This document shows positions 1 to 8,821 of a DNA stretch of 64,000 nucleotides, in pieces. This stretch comes from Phycisphaerae bacterium. GTDB taxonomy: Bacteria; Planctomycetota; Phycisphaerae; UBA1845; Fen-1342. Position 1 is the first letter of the stretch. Each line of letters begins with the position of its first letter. The DNA is taken from NCBI GenBank assembly GCA_017999985.1, contig JAGNKU010000006.1:242276-306275 (forward strand), given 5' to 3'. The translations under genes were made by a program, and so were the position numbers. A model generated the notes under the pieces. That model was not told where the DNA came from. It was given only the letters and a program-made list of their open reading frames with translations, and ran no database searches.

Positions 1-458
1 ACCTGCTCGATACAGTCGTTCGCGAGCACCCGCCCCACCGTCTCGTATACCGCGCGCTCGTCCAGGGCACCGCCCAGGACAAAGCGGCGTCCCGTGCGGA
101 CGGCTGCCACCGCGAAACCCTCGGCCTCCAGCTCGGCCCGCGTGCTCTCGGCGACCGGATCCATCACGCCCGGACGCAGTTGGATCTCGAACCCGACGGC
201 CCCCGGTGGCGGAGCCGGGATGCGGTCGCCCGCTGCATGAATCGCCGCCGCCTCGGTGACCGGGTCGGTCAGCAGTTCGGCGGCGATTCGTTCGACGTCG
301 TTGCGCTGCAGGTCGCCTTCCAGGAAGAAAAGCCGTGTCGCGGCCGCTGAAGTAAGCCCCGGCAGGCCGGCATCCCGCAAGATCGCAACCAGCGTGTCAC
401 TGGTGCCCTCACCCGCGGCGGCGATCCGCGGTGCGATTTCGATTCGATACACGCTCAT
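1..458 (-). CDS. purL: Phosphoribosylformylglycinamidine synthase, N-terminal fragment (partial)
   Basis: Reading the minus strand from the ATG at 458 gives an open frame of about 152 codons that runs off the left edge. The protein starts MSVYRIEIAPRIAAAGEG. It holds a PurS-like alpha/beta unit with RLFFLEGDL and AELLTDPVTE, then a second unit with RPGVMDPVAEST and RRFVLGGAL. This layout is known from the N-terminus of long PurL proteins, which convert FGAR, glutamine and ATP to FGAM in purine synthesis. The catalytic domain lies outside the window, so the call rests on the PurS-like region alone. A short PurS-like protein is ruled out because the frame is still open after 150 codons. The gene is divergent from accA. 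Confidence 0.7.
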   Translation of the reverse strand, partial: MSVYRIEIAPRIAAAGEGTSDTLVAILRDAGLPGLTSAAATRLFFLEGDLQRNDVERIAAELLTDPVTEAAAIHAAGDRIPAPPPGAVGFEIQLRPGVMDPVAESTRAELEAEGFAVAAVRTGRRFVLGGALDERAVYETVGRVLANDCIEQ

Positions 459-847
459 GGTTCGCTGTCCGCCTCCGTGGGCTGCCGCGCGCTGCAACTA
501 GCGTTAAGGGAGCGTGAATAATACCAGGGGCAGGTTTCTGCGTCGCCTGGTTGATGAACATGCGTGGTCCATTGGCAGCGACTGAGAGAGCATGGCTTAG
601 TCACCGGGATTCCGGGAGCGATTCCGATAAATTCTGTGGAGCAAAACTCATAACTCGTTATTTCATAAGCTATTGCGTTGACATCACGCCGGATGGAAGA
701 CGGAAAACCGTCCGCAATTCCGCGCCGGCCAGGAAAATAGACTTGCCTGCGGTGGGTCCAAAGTCGTACCATTACGCCCTAACGCAGGCAGACTCTGGGT
801 GCGGGTCGGAGACCCGCGAATGGCGCGGCCTGTCTGGTTAGGAGCTT
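459..847. other. Divergent intergenic region purL/accA
   Basis: This 389-base gap should hold the promoters of both divergent genes. Its middle (about 620-690) is clearly more AT-rich than the surroundings and contains TTGACA at 678-683, but no convincing -10 box follows at the right spacing. Short open frames here have codon use unlike the neighbouring genes, and I see no RNA gene. Confidence 0.4.
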
Positions 848-1918
848 ATGAGCACACAACCCAATGGTGCCAGCACGCCCGTCGTCAGCACGGCCCACGT
901 GCTCGAGTTTGAGAAGCCGATCGCAAAGATGGAGCAGGAAATCCATCGACTCGAGGCACTCCAGGCTGAGTCCGGGCGCGACTACTCAGAGGTCATCACG
1001 GGGATTCGCGCGCAGTTGCAGAATGCATTGCGTCAATCCTATGCCGACCTCACCGCGTGGGAGAAGGTGCTGATCGCGCGCCACCCCCGCCGGCCACTCA
1101 CGCGCGATTACATCCGCATGCTCACGCAGGACTTCTGCGAGCTGCACGGCGACAAGCTGTATGGCGATGATCGTGCGATAGTCTGCGGTTTTGCCCGTCT
1201 GGCGGGCCACCGCGTCATGCTTATCGGACATCAGAAAGGCCGCGAGACGCGCGAGAAGATCGAAGTCAACTTCGGCTGCGCGCACCCCGACGGCTACCGC
1301 AAGGCGCTGCAGAAGATGCAGCTCGCCGCCAAGTTCAAGGTGCCGATCGTCTGCCTGATCGATACACCGGGGGCCTACCCGGGTGTCGAGGCCGAGGAAC
1401 GCGGCATCGCCCGCGCGATCGCTGTAAGTCTCATGGAGATGTCGCGCCTCCCAACCCCGATCGTGGCGGTCGTGATCGGCGAGGGTGGCAGCGGCGGGGC
1501 GCTGGGCATCGCGGTAGCGGACCAGGTCGCGGTCATGGAGCACGCCTACTACTCGGTGATCAGCCCCGAGGGGTGTGCCGCGATTTTGTGGAAATCGGGT
1601 GAGCAGGCGGCGCTGGCGGCCGAAGCCCTGCGGCTCACGCCCCAGAACCTAAAGCGGCTGGACCTGATCGATGCGATCATCCCTGAGCCGCTGGGGGCGG
1701 CCCATCGCGACCCGGACACGACCGCCAAGAACTTGGAGGCGTGGATCGGCAAGACTCTGCGCGATTTGCGGCGGCTGAAGCCCGAGACTCTGTTACGACG
1801 CCGCTATGAACGGCTGCGAAAGCTGGGATCGTTCTTCACGGATCCCAAGCACATTGAAACCAAGACCCCCAAGCGCGCCCGGCGAACGCGGACGACGGCG
1901 CCCGCGACTGGGAACTGA
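848..1918 (+). CDS. accA: Acetyl-CoA carboxylase carboxyltransferase subunit alpha
   Basis: The 356-residue product is the alpha subunit of the carboxyltransferase that moves CO2 from biotin carrier protein to acetyl-CoA, giving malonyl-CoA, the first committed step of fatty acid synthesis. The coiled N-terminus (EKPIAKMEQEIHRLEALQ) is typical. It is followed by the crotonase-like core with GDRAIVCGFARL-type sequence, GHQKGRETREKI, LIDTPGAYPGVEAEERG and GEGGSGGALGIAVADQV, where glycine-rich loops form the oxyanion hole. A GGAG lies just upstream of the ATG. Length is near the usual 320, with a short basic C-terminal tail (KRARRTRTTA). The beta subunit accD is not in the window. Confidence 0.96.
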   Translation: MSTQPNGASTPVVSTAHVLEFEKPIAKMEQEIHRLEALQAESGRDYSEVITGIRAQLQNALRQSYADLTAWEKVLIARHPRRPLTRDYIRMLTQDFCELHGDKLYGDDRAIVCGFARLAGHRVMLIGHQKGRETREKIEVNFGCAHPDGYRKALQKMQLAAKFKVPIVCLIDTPGAYPGVEAEERGIARAIAVSLMEMSRLPTPIVAVVIGEGGSGGALGIAVADQVAVMEHAYYSVISPEGCAAILWKSGEQAALAAEALRLTPQNLKRLDLIDAIIPEPLGAAHRDPDTTAKNLEAWIGKTLRDLRRLKPETLLRRRYERLRKLGSFFTDPKHIETKTPKRARRTRTTAPATGN

Positions 1919-2071
1919 GAGATCGCCCGCCTGGAAGGGGGCGTGGGCCGATGCTACTGGGGTACTTACGGGGTCCCAAGCAGTCGGGGCCCCTGACGAT
2001 ACGACCGAGACTCGCAGATCGCGCGCGGCCTGGGCGCGGTCGGCGGGCGGGCCGCCGGGAGCGCTGTCGGA

Positions 2072-2452
2072 GTGCTTGACCCAGCCTTACGCCCGACGGA
2101 TATCGCGATAGCGCGTGGCGGATCGCTGCGGATCTGCTGGTCGGACGGTCGGCTGAGCGACATTCCGCTGCCCGTCCTGCGGAAGGCGTGTCCATGTGCA
2201 CAGTGCCGGGAGTCGCAGGGCGCGAAGGCTGGAAGCGGGTTGCCGGTGATACCCGCACCGGCGGCACAGGCCGCGATGACCGCCGTGGCCGGCGCCGAGC
2301 TGGTCGGCTACTACGCGGTGCGGATCCGGTGGCAGGATGGTCACGACGTTGGGATTTATGACTACGAGCTGCTGCGGCGGCTCGGGAGTTCCGGGGAGCG
2401 GCAAGAGGACGGCGGTGCGAACGAAACGCACGCAAGGGACGTAGAATGTTAG
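2072..2452 (+). CDS. DUF971 / GBBH-like N-terminal domain protein
   Basis: This 126-residue protein carries the DUF971 signature: LRICWSDGRLSDIPLPVLR, a cysteine pair in CPCAQCRES, and RIRWQDGHDVGIYDYELLRRL. The domain occurs alone in many bacteria and at the N-terminus of gamma-butyrobetaine hydroxylases, and has been linked to iron-sulfur and Mrp/ApbC contexts. Its biochemical role is not settled. The GTG start at 2072 is preceded by GGGAG at about 10 nt. The gene follows accA on the same strand after 153 nt and may be cotranscribed. The start could lie a few codons later. Confidence 0.75.
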   Translation: MLDPALRPTDIAIARGGSLRICWSDGRLSDIPLPVLRKACPCAQCRESQGAKAGSGLPVIPAPAAQAAMTAVAGAELVGYYAVRIRWQDGHDVGIYDYELLRRLGSSGERQEDGGANETHARDVEC

Positions 2453-2470
2453 GGGCGTCCGTGGATTTTG

Positions 2471-2500
2471 TTGGGCCTCGGGCATGGGCTGTGATATACT
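2471..2500 (+). promoter_or_regulatory. Candidate sigma-70-type promoter
   Basis: TTGGGC at 2471-2476 and TATACT at 2495-2500 are separated by 18 nt. The site lies 33 nt before the TTG start of the next gene. The -10 box is good, the -35 box only fair. Confidence 0.4.
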
Positions 2501-2532
2501 GAGGTTCCTAACCGAGTAGTGAGGTTTTACCC

Positions 2533-3105
2533 TTGTCAGAACGAACGATGCACAACGCGGACGTCACAAGTCCGGCGCTCCAAGCTGTTGATCTGCATTT
2601 ATTTGTGTATGATCGCGCACTCCACCCAGAGTTGTTCCAGCACTACGCGAACCACCGGGTGCTGCAGTCGCGCTACCATGCCGACATCTGGATTATCGGT
2701 CTAAGTCACGTCGTTACCGTGACCAGCGGTTCACACTGCCTGACCGAGCTGCTGACGCGCGAGAGCGAGGTACTCCCGACGCGTGGCGTGCTGTCGCGCT
2801 TCCGACTGAAGGGCGAGCGCGATCACGAGCGCAAGACGGCCGATGGCTGGAGCTACCTGGTCAGCACTCAGGTCGAAACGATGGACGAGGCCCTGTACAA
2901 GTCCGTTCATCACGACCTTCTGCGGCACACCGAGAAGCGCGGCTGGTTCCAGTCGTATGAGCAGTGGGCGGACGGCGACCTCACGCCGTTCACGTACATC
3001 GACCACGAGGCCCGTGACCGCGAGTTCCACGTGCATGCGTTCCATGCCTATCCACAGGAGCGCACGTTGGTCAAAACGCAGTCCATCATCGAGTTGCCGG
3101 CCTAG
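2533..3105 (+). CDS. Conserved protein of unknown function (possibly DUF2617-like)
   Basis: The 190-residue soluble protein has no signal peptide or membrane segment. Features include LHLFVYDRALHPELFQHY near the N-terminus, SHVVTVTSGSHCLTELL, and a His/Asp/Glu-rich second half ending in ERTLVKTQSIIEL. The pattern reminded me of DUF2617, but that is from memory and weak. I chose the TTG start at 2533 because GAGG sits 8 nt upstream, whereas the ATG at 2548 has no Shine-Dalgarno sequence. A good -10 box lies upstream, so it is probably transcribed separately from accA. Codon use matches the neighbours, so it is a real gene of unknown function. Confidence 0.6.
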   Translation: MSERTMHNADVTSPALQAVDLHLFVYDRALHPELFQHYANHRVLQSRYHADIWIIGLSHVVTVTSGSHCLTELLTRESEVLPTRGVLSRFRLKGERDHERKTADGWSYLVSTQVETMDEALYKSVHHDLLRHTEKRGWFQSYEQWADGDLTPFTYIDHEARDREFHVHAFHAYPQERTLVKTQSIIELPA

Positions 3106-3201
3106 TCCGGCCAGCCTGGCCCAATCCGCGGCCACCCGGTCTGGCGCACGCCGCGGGTGGCCGCGTGCTTACCGATCCCCGGCATGGAATTTGCGGCCAC
3201 C

Positions 3202-5151
3202 ATGAAGCCGACACGCGCGCCAGACGTGATTCAGATCGCCGGGGCCCGCGAGCATAATCTCCAGAACGTCGCCCTGACCATTCCGAAGAACCGGCTGATC
3301 TGCTTTACCGGCGTCTCGGGGAGCGGCAAGAGCAGCCTGGCGTTCGACACGCTTTACGCCGAAGGACAGCGGCGGTACGTCGAATCGCTCAGCGCGTACG
3401 CGCGGCAGTTCATGGGGCAGTTGCCCAAGCCGGACGTCGACCAGATCTCCGGGCTCGCGCCGGCGATTTCCATCCAGCAAAAGACGAGTGGCTGGAACCC
3501 GCGCAGCACCGTCGGCACAATCACGCAGATACACGACTACGCGCGCGTGTTGTTCGCGCGGGCCGGCGTCCAGCATTGCCCGCGGTGCGGGCGGGTGATC
3601 GCAGCCCAGACGCGCGAGCAGATGCTCGCGCGCATCCTGGCCCTGCCCGAGGGCACGCCGATCATGGTTCTGGCACCCAAGGTGCGGGCCCAGAAGGGCG
3701 AGTACCGCGATCTGTTTCAGGAACTCATGCGCCAGGGCTACGTGCGGGCGCGCGTCGACGGCCAGGTGGTCGACCTGTCCGATCCGCCGGCCCTCGACCG
3801 CTACCGGCGGCACGACATCGAGGCTGTGGTGGACCGCTTGACGATCCGACCCGCGGTTCGCGCGCGGCTGGCGGACTCGCTTGACACGGCGCTGACGGCG
3901 GGCGAGGGCACGGTCATCATCGCGACGGTGGAGGGCGAGGGCAGCGCCGGGCCGCGCGCGGTGCGCCGTGGCCGGCCCCCGTCGGCGGTCGCAAGCCGCG
4001 ACATGCTGCTGGCCACGGGGTTCGCGTGCGCCGTGTGCGATGTCAGTTTCGCACCGCCCCACCCGCAGATGTTCAGCTTCAACAGTCCCCAGGGTATGTG
4101 TCTGCAGTGCGACGGGCTCGGGACGCGTTACGATTTCGACCCCGACTTGCTCGTGCCGGACCCGGCGCTGAACTTCCTGGCGCCGTGCATCGCGGCTTTG
4201 CGTCACAAGCCCGGGCGCTGGCGGCGACATCTGTACGAGGGTGTCGCGCGACACCTCAACATCGACCTTCACACGCCCTGGCGCGACCTGTCGGCCGCAG
4301 CGCGGCACGCGCTGCTGTACGGCACGGGCGCTGCGCACATCACGTTTGAGTGGAAGGGACGCTACGGCACGTGGAAGCATGGCGGGACGTTCGAGGGCGT
4401 GGTGGCCGAGCTGCAGGCCCGGCATCGCAAGACGACGTCGGCGATGGTCCGGCGCTTCTATGAACAATTCATGCGGCAGGCCCCGTGCACGCAGTGTCGC
4501 GGCGGACGACTGAATGAGCAGGCGCTGGCAGTGCGCCTGAGCGGGCGACCGGACGGGCCAGGCAGCCCCAGTGCGAACCTGAACATCCACGAAGCGGCGC
4601 AGCTTCCTATCCGGCGCGCGCTCGGGTTCTTCTCGAACCTGGAACTGGACAGTGTGCGGAGCATCATTGCCGCCGAGCCGCTCAAGGAAATCCGCGCCCG
4701 GCTGCAGTTCCTGCTGGACGTCGGCTTGGACTACCTGACGCTGGACCGCGCGGCGCCGACGCTCTCGGGCGGCGAGTCGCAGCGCATCCGGCTCGCGAGC
4801 CAGATCGGCTGCGGGCTCGTGGGCGTGCTGTACGTTCTCGACGAACCCAGCATCGGGCTGCACCCGCGTGATCATCGCCGGCTGCTGGCGTCGCTGGAAC
4901 GCCTGCGCGACATGGGCAACACCGTGGTGGTGGTCGAGCACGACCGCGACACGATGGAGGCGGCAGACTACCTGGTCGACTTCGGGCCGGGCCCCGGGGC
5001 GCGCGGCGGGCGTGTGGTTGCCGCCGGCCTGCGCGACGAGCTGGCCGCAGCCGCGGAATCCGTCACCGGCGCGTATCTCGCCGGCCGCGCCAGCATCGAG
5101 GTTCCGCCGGCGCGCCGTCCGATCACGCGAACGAAGCGGCGCCGGTCGTAG
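3202..5151 (+). CDS. uvrA: UvrA-like excinuclease ATPase, N-terminal half only
   Basis: The 649-residue product matches the first ABC half of UvrA, the DNA-damage sensor of nucleotide excision repair. Visible motifs are IAGAREHNLQNV, Walker A GVSGSGKSS (about residue 37), HCPRCG, the zinc module CAVCDVSF...CLQCDGLG, CTQCRGGRL, ABC signature LSGGESQRIRLA (about 523) and Walker B VLYVLDEPSIGLH (about 544). A normal UvrA is about 940 residues with a second ABC cassette and the C-terminal zinc finger that contacts DNA. Here the protein ends right after VTGAYLAG and a basic tail (TRTKRRRS), at the domain boundary. No frame downstream resembles the second half, so this is not a simple frameshift. 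ATG 3202 gives the family's usual N-terminus; ATG 3184 and GTG 3157 are alternatives. Confidence 0.85.
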   Translation: MKPTRAPDVIQIAGAREHNLQNVALTIPKNRLICFTGVSGSGKSSLAFDTLYAEGQRRYVESLSAYARQFMGQLPKPDVDQISGLAPAISIQQKTSGWNPRSTVGTITQIHDYARVLFARAGVQHCPRCGRVIAAQTREQMLARILALPEGTPIMVLAPKVRAQKGEYRDLFQELMRQGYVRARVDGQVVDLSDPPALDRYRRHDIEAVVDRLTIRPAVRARLADSLDTALTAGEGTVIIATVEGEGSAGPRAVRRGRPPSAVASRDMLLATGFACAVCDVSFAPPHPQMFSFNSPQGMCLQCDGLGTRYDFDPDLLVPDPALNFLAPCIAALRHKPGRWRRHLYEGVARHLNIDLHTPWRDLSAAARHALLYGTGAAHITFEWKGRYGTWKHGGTFEGVVAELQARHRKTTSAMVRRFYEQFMRQAPCTQCRGGRLNEQALAVRLSGRPDGPGSPSANLNIHEAAQLPIRRALGFFSNLELDSVRSIIAAEPLKEIRARLQFLLDVGLDYLTLDRAAPTLSGGESQRIRLASQIGCGLVGVLYVLDEPSIGLHPRDHRRLLASLERLRDMGNTVVVVEHDRDTMEAADYLVDFGPGPGARGGRVVAAGLRDELAAAAESVTGAYLAGRASIEVPPARRPITRTKRRRS

Positions 5152-5429
5152 GCGGGCTCACGCGGCACACGGTGTATTGTTGAATGAGGCGACGTATTCG
5201 GACGCGCAGGCCGCGCCCGCGCGCCGCGGCGCGCGGATGGCCGCTCACGCGTCGTCGCGCCGGCGGCGTGCGGTAGCGGGAATCGGCTCGTTTTCGGGCG
5301 TGCCAGCGCGTGCCTGCAGCGCGGTACCCCCGGCAGCGGGGTTCCAGCGGCGCGGTAATCGGCGGGCGGCTTCTAACCGATACGAGACTGAGTTTGTATC
5401 GCGGCGTTGCCCCGAGGACGCATGGTCCA

Positions 5430-5624
5430 ATGCCCGTAACGATGATTTGTCCCAACCTGAAGTGCGGCCGCACGGTCGTCGCCGCCGACTCTGCCCGGGG
5501 CAAGGTCGTGCGCTGTGCCCATTGCCAGGCGCTGTTTCTCGTGCCGCGCGACGTGTCACGGCACACACGTGAGACGCGCCCGGCGGATCCCGCCGGCGAC
5601 GAAGCGAAGCGACGGAACCCGTAG
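5430..5624 (+). CDS. MJ0042-type zinc-ribbon micro-protein
   Basis: This 64-residue protein begins MPVTMICPNLKCGRTV and has one zinc-ribbon pattern, CPNLKC followed about 20 residues later by CAHC, then ALFLVPRDV. This is the MJ0042 finger, often found at the N-terminus of larger planctomycete and proteobacterial proteins. Here it stands alone with a charged tail. It lies 51 nt before a pair of TPR genes on the same strand and may be cotranscribed with them. Longer in-frame starts upstream (from 5310) would add a sequence with no family resemblance, so the ATG at 5430 is preferred. Function unknown. Confidence 0.55.
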   Translation: MPVTMICPNLKCGRTVVAADSARGKVVRCAHCQALFLVPRDVSRHTRETRPADPAGDEAKRRNP

Positions 5625-5675
5625 ACGCAGAAACGCGCGGCACCCGCCGCCGGAACACGAGAGGGAGCGTCGGAG

Positions 5676-6254
5676 ATGAATCCACCGAACGCGGAGCGGC
5701 CACGCCAGTCCGGACAGCCCGGCGCGCGGCGCGGGAGCAATCTGCGGGTCGCCTTCGGCCATGAACCGGAGCTGATCAGCGCCTGCCTGGAGGGCCTGGA
5801 AGCGAGCGCGCCGGAGCGGGCCCGGCAGATTCTGAAGGCGGCCCAGGCGGCGCTCAGCGATTTCCCGGACTACGCAGATCTCCATTATCACGCCAGCCGC
5901 GCCGCCCTCGCGGCGGGGGAATACGAGACGGCCACGCGGCTGCTGGAGTCCGCGCTGCGTGTGAACCCGGGCTACGTGGATGCGCTGCTGCTGGCGGCGC
6001 GCGTCGCCCTGCAGGGGCACCGGCTGGCGGACGCACGCCGACACCTGGAGACCGCCCGCGACCGGGGCGCGGACTACCCGGATTTGCACATGCTGATGGG
6101 GGGCGTGTGCTGCAAAGAAGGAAACTGGCAGGCGGCGCGCGCGGAGTACGAGCGTGCTCTGGAACTGAACGCCAACCTGGCGGAGGCGCGCGCCGCGCTC
6201 GCGGCGCTGCGACCGGAGCCGCGCAGCGGGACCGACGATGAGCTACCTGCTTGA
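5676..6254 (+). CDS. TPR-repeat protein
   Basis: The 192-residue protein has a polar N-terminus followed by at least three tetratricopeptide repeats: ADLHYHASRAALAAGEYETA, VDALLLAARVALQGHRLADA and PDLHMLMGGVCCKEGNWQAA. No signal peptide is seen, so it is probably a cytoplasmic scaffold. The start ATG has GGAG about 5 nt upstream. Its last codons overlap the next TPR gene by 17 nt, which suggests translational coupling and a shared job. Partner and role cannot be read from sequence. Confidence 0.75.
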   Translation: MNPPNAERPRQSGQPGARRGSNLRVAFGHEPELISACLEGLEASAPERARQILKAAQAALSDFPDYADLHYHASRAALAAGEYETATRLLESALRVNPGYVDALLLAARVALQGHRLADARRHLETARDRGADYPDLHMLMGGVCCKEGNWQAARAEYERALELNANLAEARAALAALRPEPRSGTDDELPA

Positions 6255-7932
6255 AGCGCTGGGGCGGGGTCTGCTCGCGGACCTGCGCTCTGCATTCGAG
6301 AAACAGTTGCCCGGCCAGCAGGAAGATGACCTCGGCCGGCTGCAGACGCGTTTTTCGGCGTCGCCGACCTCGCTGGACCTGGCCATGCGGCTCGGGATGG
6401 CATACCTGCGCGAGATGCGCCTCGCCGAGGCGTGCCGGGCCTTCGAAACCGCCACGCAACTCGGGCCGAGCGCGGCGCCGCCGCGACTGGCACTGGCGTG
6501 CGTCTATGACGAGCTGGGCCGGCTCGACCGGGCGCTCCAATCCCTGACCGCCGCCCAAGCCTGTGACGACCGCGACCCGGCCATCGCCTTCGGCATCGCG
6601 TTCTGTCACGAGCGGCTGGGGGACGGACGGGCGGCGCGCCAGGCCTATACCCGCGCGATCGAGCTGTGTCCGCAGTTGCGGAACGCGTACGAGCGTATGG
6701 CGGCCATCGCGATGCAGGCCGGCGAATGGAACGAGGCGATCACCCAGTACGAGCGCCTCGCGGAAATGGAGCCGGACGACCTGGACGTGCTGCTGACCCT
6801 GGGCAACTTATACCTGCAGGTCCAGCGGCCGGTGGACGCCATCGAGCAGTACCAGCAGGCGCTGCAGATCGAGCCGGACGGGCACGACGGCACGCTGGCG
6901 ACCGCGGACAACCTGGTTGAGGAGGGCCGGCTGGGCGAGGCGATCGTGACGCTCGAGAAGCTGGTGCACAAGTATCCGGGCATGGCCCCCTTCCATGTCC
7001 GGCTCGGGGACCTGTACGTGAAAGCCGGCGACGACACCCGCGCCATCGAGGAATACCACACCGCCCTCGCCACGCAGCCGAGCTTCCTCGAAGCCACCGT
7101 CAAGCTGGGCACGCAGCACATGCGCCAAGGGCGCTACGTCGACGCCGCGGTGACCTTCAACCGCGCCGTGGAGCTGAACGACCGGCTGATGACGGCATTC
7201 GTCGGCCTGGGCGTTGCGCAGTACGACTCCGGTCGCAAACACGAATCACTCGCCACGTTCGACCTGGCCGCCAGCCTCGAACCGAGCACGACGCTGCTCT
7301 TCTCGGAAACGACGCGGCTGCACCTCAAGTCGGAGCAGCAGCGCCACGTCGGCGACGACGACAGCGACCGCGACGAGCATGAAGTGGCCATCGACGCGGG
7401 GGACAGCGAGACCCTGCTGCAGGAAGCCCTGCGGCGCCACGAACAGGCGCTGCTGCACTCGCCGAACCACGCGGACCTGCACTACCGCTACGGGCTGCTG
7501 CTGCGACAGGTCGGGCGTTACGACGAGGCCACCACCGCGTTCCGCAGCGCGGTCGCGATCAACCCGAACTACTGCAAGGCGCTGGTCAAGCTGGCGATCT
7601 GCCTGAAGGAAGCGGGCGCGGTCGACGAGGCCATCGCCACGTTCCAGCGTGCCCTGCACCTCGACGAGAAATACGTCGACGTGCACTACGAGCTGGCGCT
7701 GCTGTTCGCCCAGCGCAACCAGTTCGACCTGGCGGCGGAACAGTTCGAGCAAGCCGCCGCCGCACGCGGCCAGAAGATCGCGTTCCGCGAGAACCTGACG
7801 CTGGCGCTGCAGAACGTCGGCATGATCGACCGCGCGTCGGCGACGTGGCGGCTGCTGTGCGAGCTGGCCCCGCCCGACGACGCGCAGCTCACCACCCGCG
7901 AGCAAGCCCTCCGAAACACGAAGCACAAGTAG
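6238..7932 (+). CDS. Large TPR-repeat protein
   Basis: The 564-residue product is built almost entirely of tetratricopeptide repeats. Recognisable units include LAMRLGMAYLREMRLAEACR, PDDLDVLLTLGNLYLQVQRP, AFVGLGVAQYDSGRKHESLA, ADLHYRYGLLLRQVGRYDEA and VDVHYELALLFAQRNQFDLA. A charged linker (about residues 370-390) separates two TPR blocks. It starts inside the end of the preceding TPR gene, so the two are coupled. No enzymatic domain, signal peptide or membrane segment is visible. It is probably a protein-interaction scaffold. Confidence 0.8.
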   Translation: MSYLLEALGRGLLADLRSAFEKQLPGQQEDDLGRLQTRFSASPTSLDLAMRLGMAYLREMRLAEACRAFETATQLGPSAAPPRLALACVYDELGRLDRALQSLTAAQACDDRDPAIAFGIAFCHERLGDGRAARQAYTRAIELCPQLRNAYERMAAIAMQAGEWNEAITQYERLAEMEPDDLDVLLTLGNLYLQVQRPVDAIEQYQQALQIEPDGHDGTLATADNLVEEGRLGEAIVTLEKLVHKYPGMAPFHVRLGDLYVKAGDDTRAIEEYHTALATQPSFLEATVKLGTQHMRQGRYVDAAVTFNRAVELNDRLMTAFVGLGVAQYDSGRKHESLATFDLAASLEPSTTLLFSETTRLHLKSEQQRHVGDDDSDRDEHEVAIDAGDSETLLQEALRRHEQALLHSPNHADLHYRYGLLLRQVGRYDEATTAFRSAVAINPNYCKALVKLAICLKEAGAVDEAIATFQRALHLDEKYVDVHYELALLFAQRNQFDLAAEQFEQAAAARGQKIAFRENLTLALQNVGMIDRASATWRLLCELAPPDDAQLTTREQALRNTKHK

Positions 7933-8025
7933 TCACGCAGACAACTCGCGGTGCCGCCCGCGGCAGGCTAGACTTGTGGCGCGCGCCAGCCGGTTGCGCG
8001 CGCCCACGAAGGCATTACCGAGACC

Positions 8026-8355
8026 ATGATGAAAACCGTGATTGTGCTGAACAACGACCAGATGGGCCACGGCGACCCGGCCCTGGGTCAGAAGATCCTG
8101 GCCACGTTCTTGCGGAAGCTGCCCGCCGTCGCCGGCGTCACCGCCATCGTGCTCTACAACAGCGGCGTGAAGCTGATCACGAAGGGTTCCCCGGTGCTGA
8201 CCGAGCTCACCCAGCTCCATGAGATGGGGATCGACCTGCGGCCGTGCGGCACGTGCCTGAACTTCTACCAGCTCCAGCCCGAACTCGTGCCGGCGTCGAA
8301 CATGGACGAAATCCTGCGCGAGCTGGCGGCGGCGGAGAAGGTCATCACGCTCTAG
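8026..8355 (+). CDS. DsrE-family protein (YedF C-terminal-domain-like)
   Basis: The 109-residue protein is a single DsrE/DsrF-like Rossmann-type domain. It aligns by eye with the C-terminal half of YedF, the sulfurtransferase-like protein linked to selenium metabolism: TVIVLNNDQMGHGDPALGQK, LYNSGVKLITKGSPVL, and CGTCLNFYQL, whose cysteines are the presumed sulfur-handling residues. The N-terminal TusA domain of full YedF is absent. ATG 8026 and ATG 8029 are adjacent in-frame choices. It is convergent with the DUF486 gene, with only 3 nt between the stops. Sulfur or selenium trafficking is inferred from family only. Confidence 0.75.
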   Translation: MMKTVIVLNNDQMGHGDPALGQKILATFLRKLPAVAGVTAIVLYNSGVKLITKGSPVLTELTQLHEMGIDLRPCGTCLNFYQLQPELVPASNMDEILRELAAAEKVITL

Positions 8356-8358
8356 GCA

Positions 8359-8688
8359 TCACCACTTCTTGAAGACGAAGAACACCGCGCCGACGATCAG
8401 GCCGAAGCCGACGAGGTAGTTCCACTTCAGCGGCTCACGCAGGTAGAGCACCGAGAAGCCGCAGAACACGATCAGCGTGATCACTTCCTGCAGCGTCTTG
8501 AGCTGCGCGGCGTTGAACTGCTGGTGCCCCCAGCGGTTCGCGGGCACCTGGAAGCAGTACTCCACGAACGCAATCAGCCAGCTTACGAGGATGACTTTCC
8601 ACATGGCCACCCCCTTGAACTTCAAGTGGCCGTACCAGGCCATCGTCATGAACACGTTCGAGATCGTCAGCAGAATGGCGGTTCGCAT
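8359..8688 (-). CDS. DUF486 (DMT-like) small membrane protein
   Basis: The 109-residue product matches the DUF486 family of small four-helix membrane proteins related to the drug/metabolite transporter superfamily. It shows MRTAILLTISNVFMTMAWYG, the conserved central WLIAFVEYCFQVPANRWGH, FNAAQLKTLQEVITL and a final hydrophobic helix ending FFVFKKW. Length and helix pattern fit the family exactly. Substrate unknown. It ends 3 nt from the convergent DsrE-family gene. Confidence 0.85.
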   Translation of the reverse strand: MRTAILLTISNVFMTMAWYGHLKFKGVAMWKVILVSWLIAFVEYCFQVPANRWGHQQFNAAQLKTLQEVITLIVFCGFSVLYLREPLKWNYLVGFGLIVGAVFFVFKKW

Positions 8689-8821
8689 TGCGGTTTCAGT
8701 TCCTATCGGGTACGCCGGCCGCCGCGCACGAGCGACCGTGCCCAGAGTTTAGCACGTCCGACGCCGGATGCGCAGGCCGCGCTCCGGCGCGACCCGGACG
8801 GAACGCGGTAGAATATGGGCG

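Noticed and set aside
5152-5572. Possible second half of uvrA after a frameshift
   Set aside because: All three plus frames were read; none contains a Walker A, LSGGE or zinc pattern of ABC-II.
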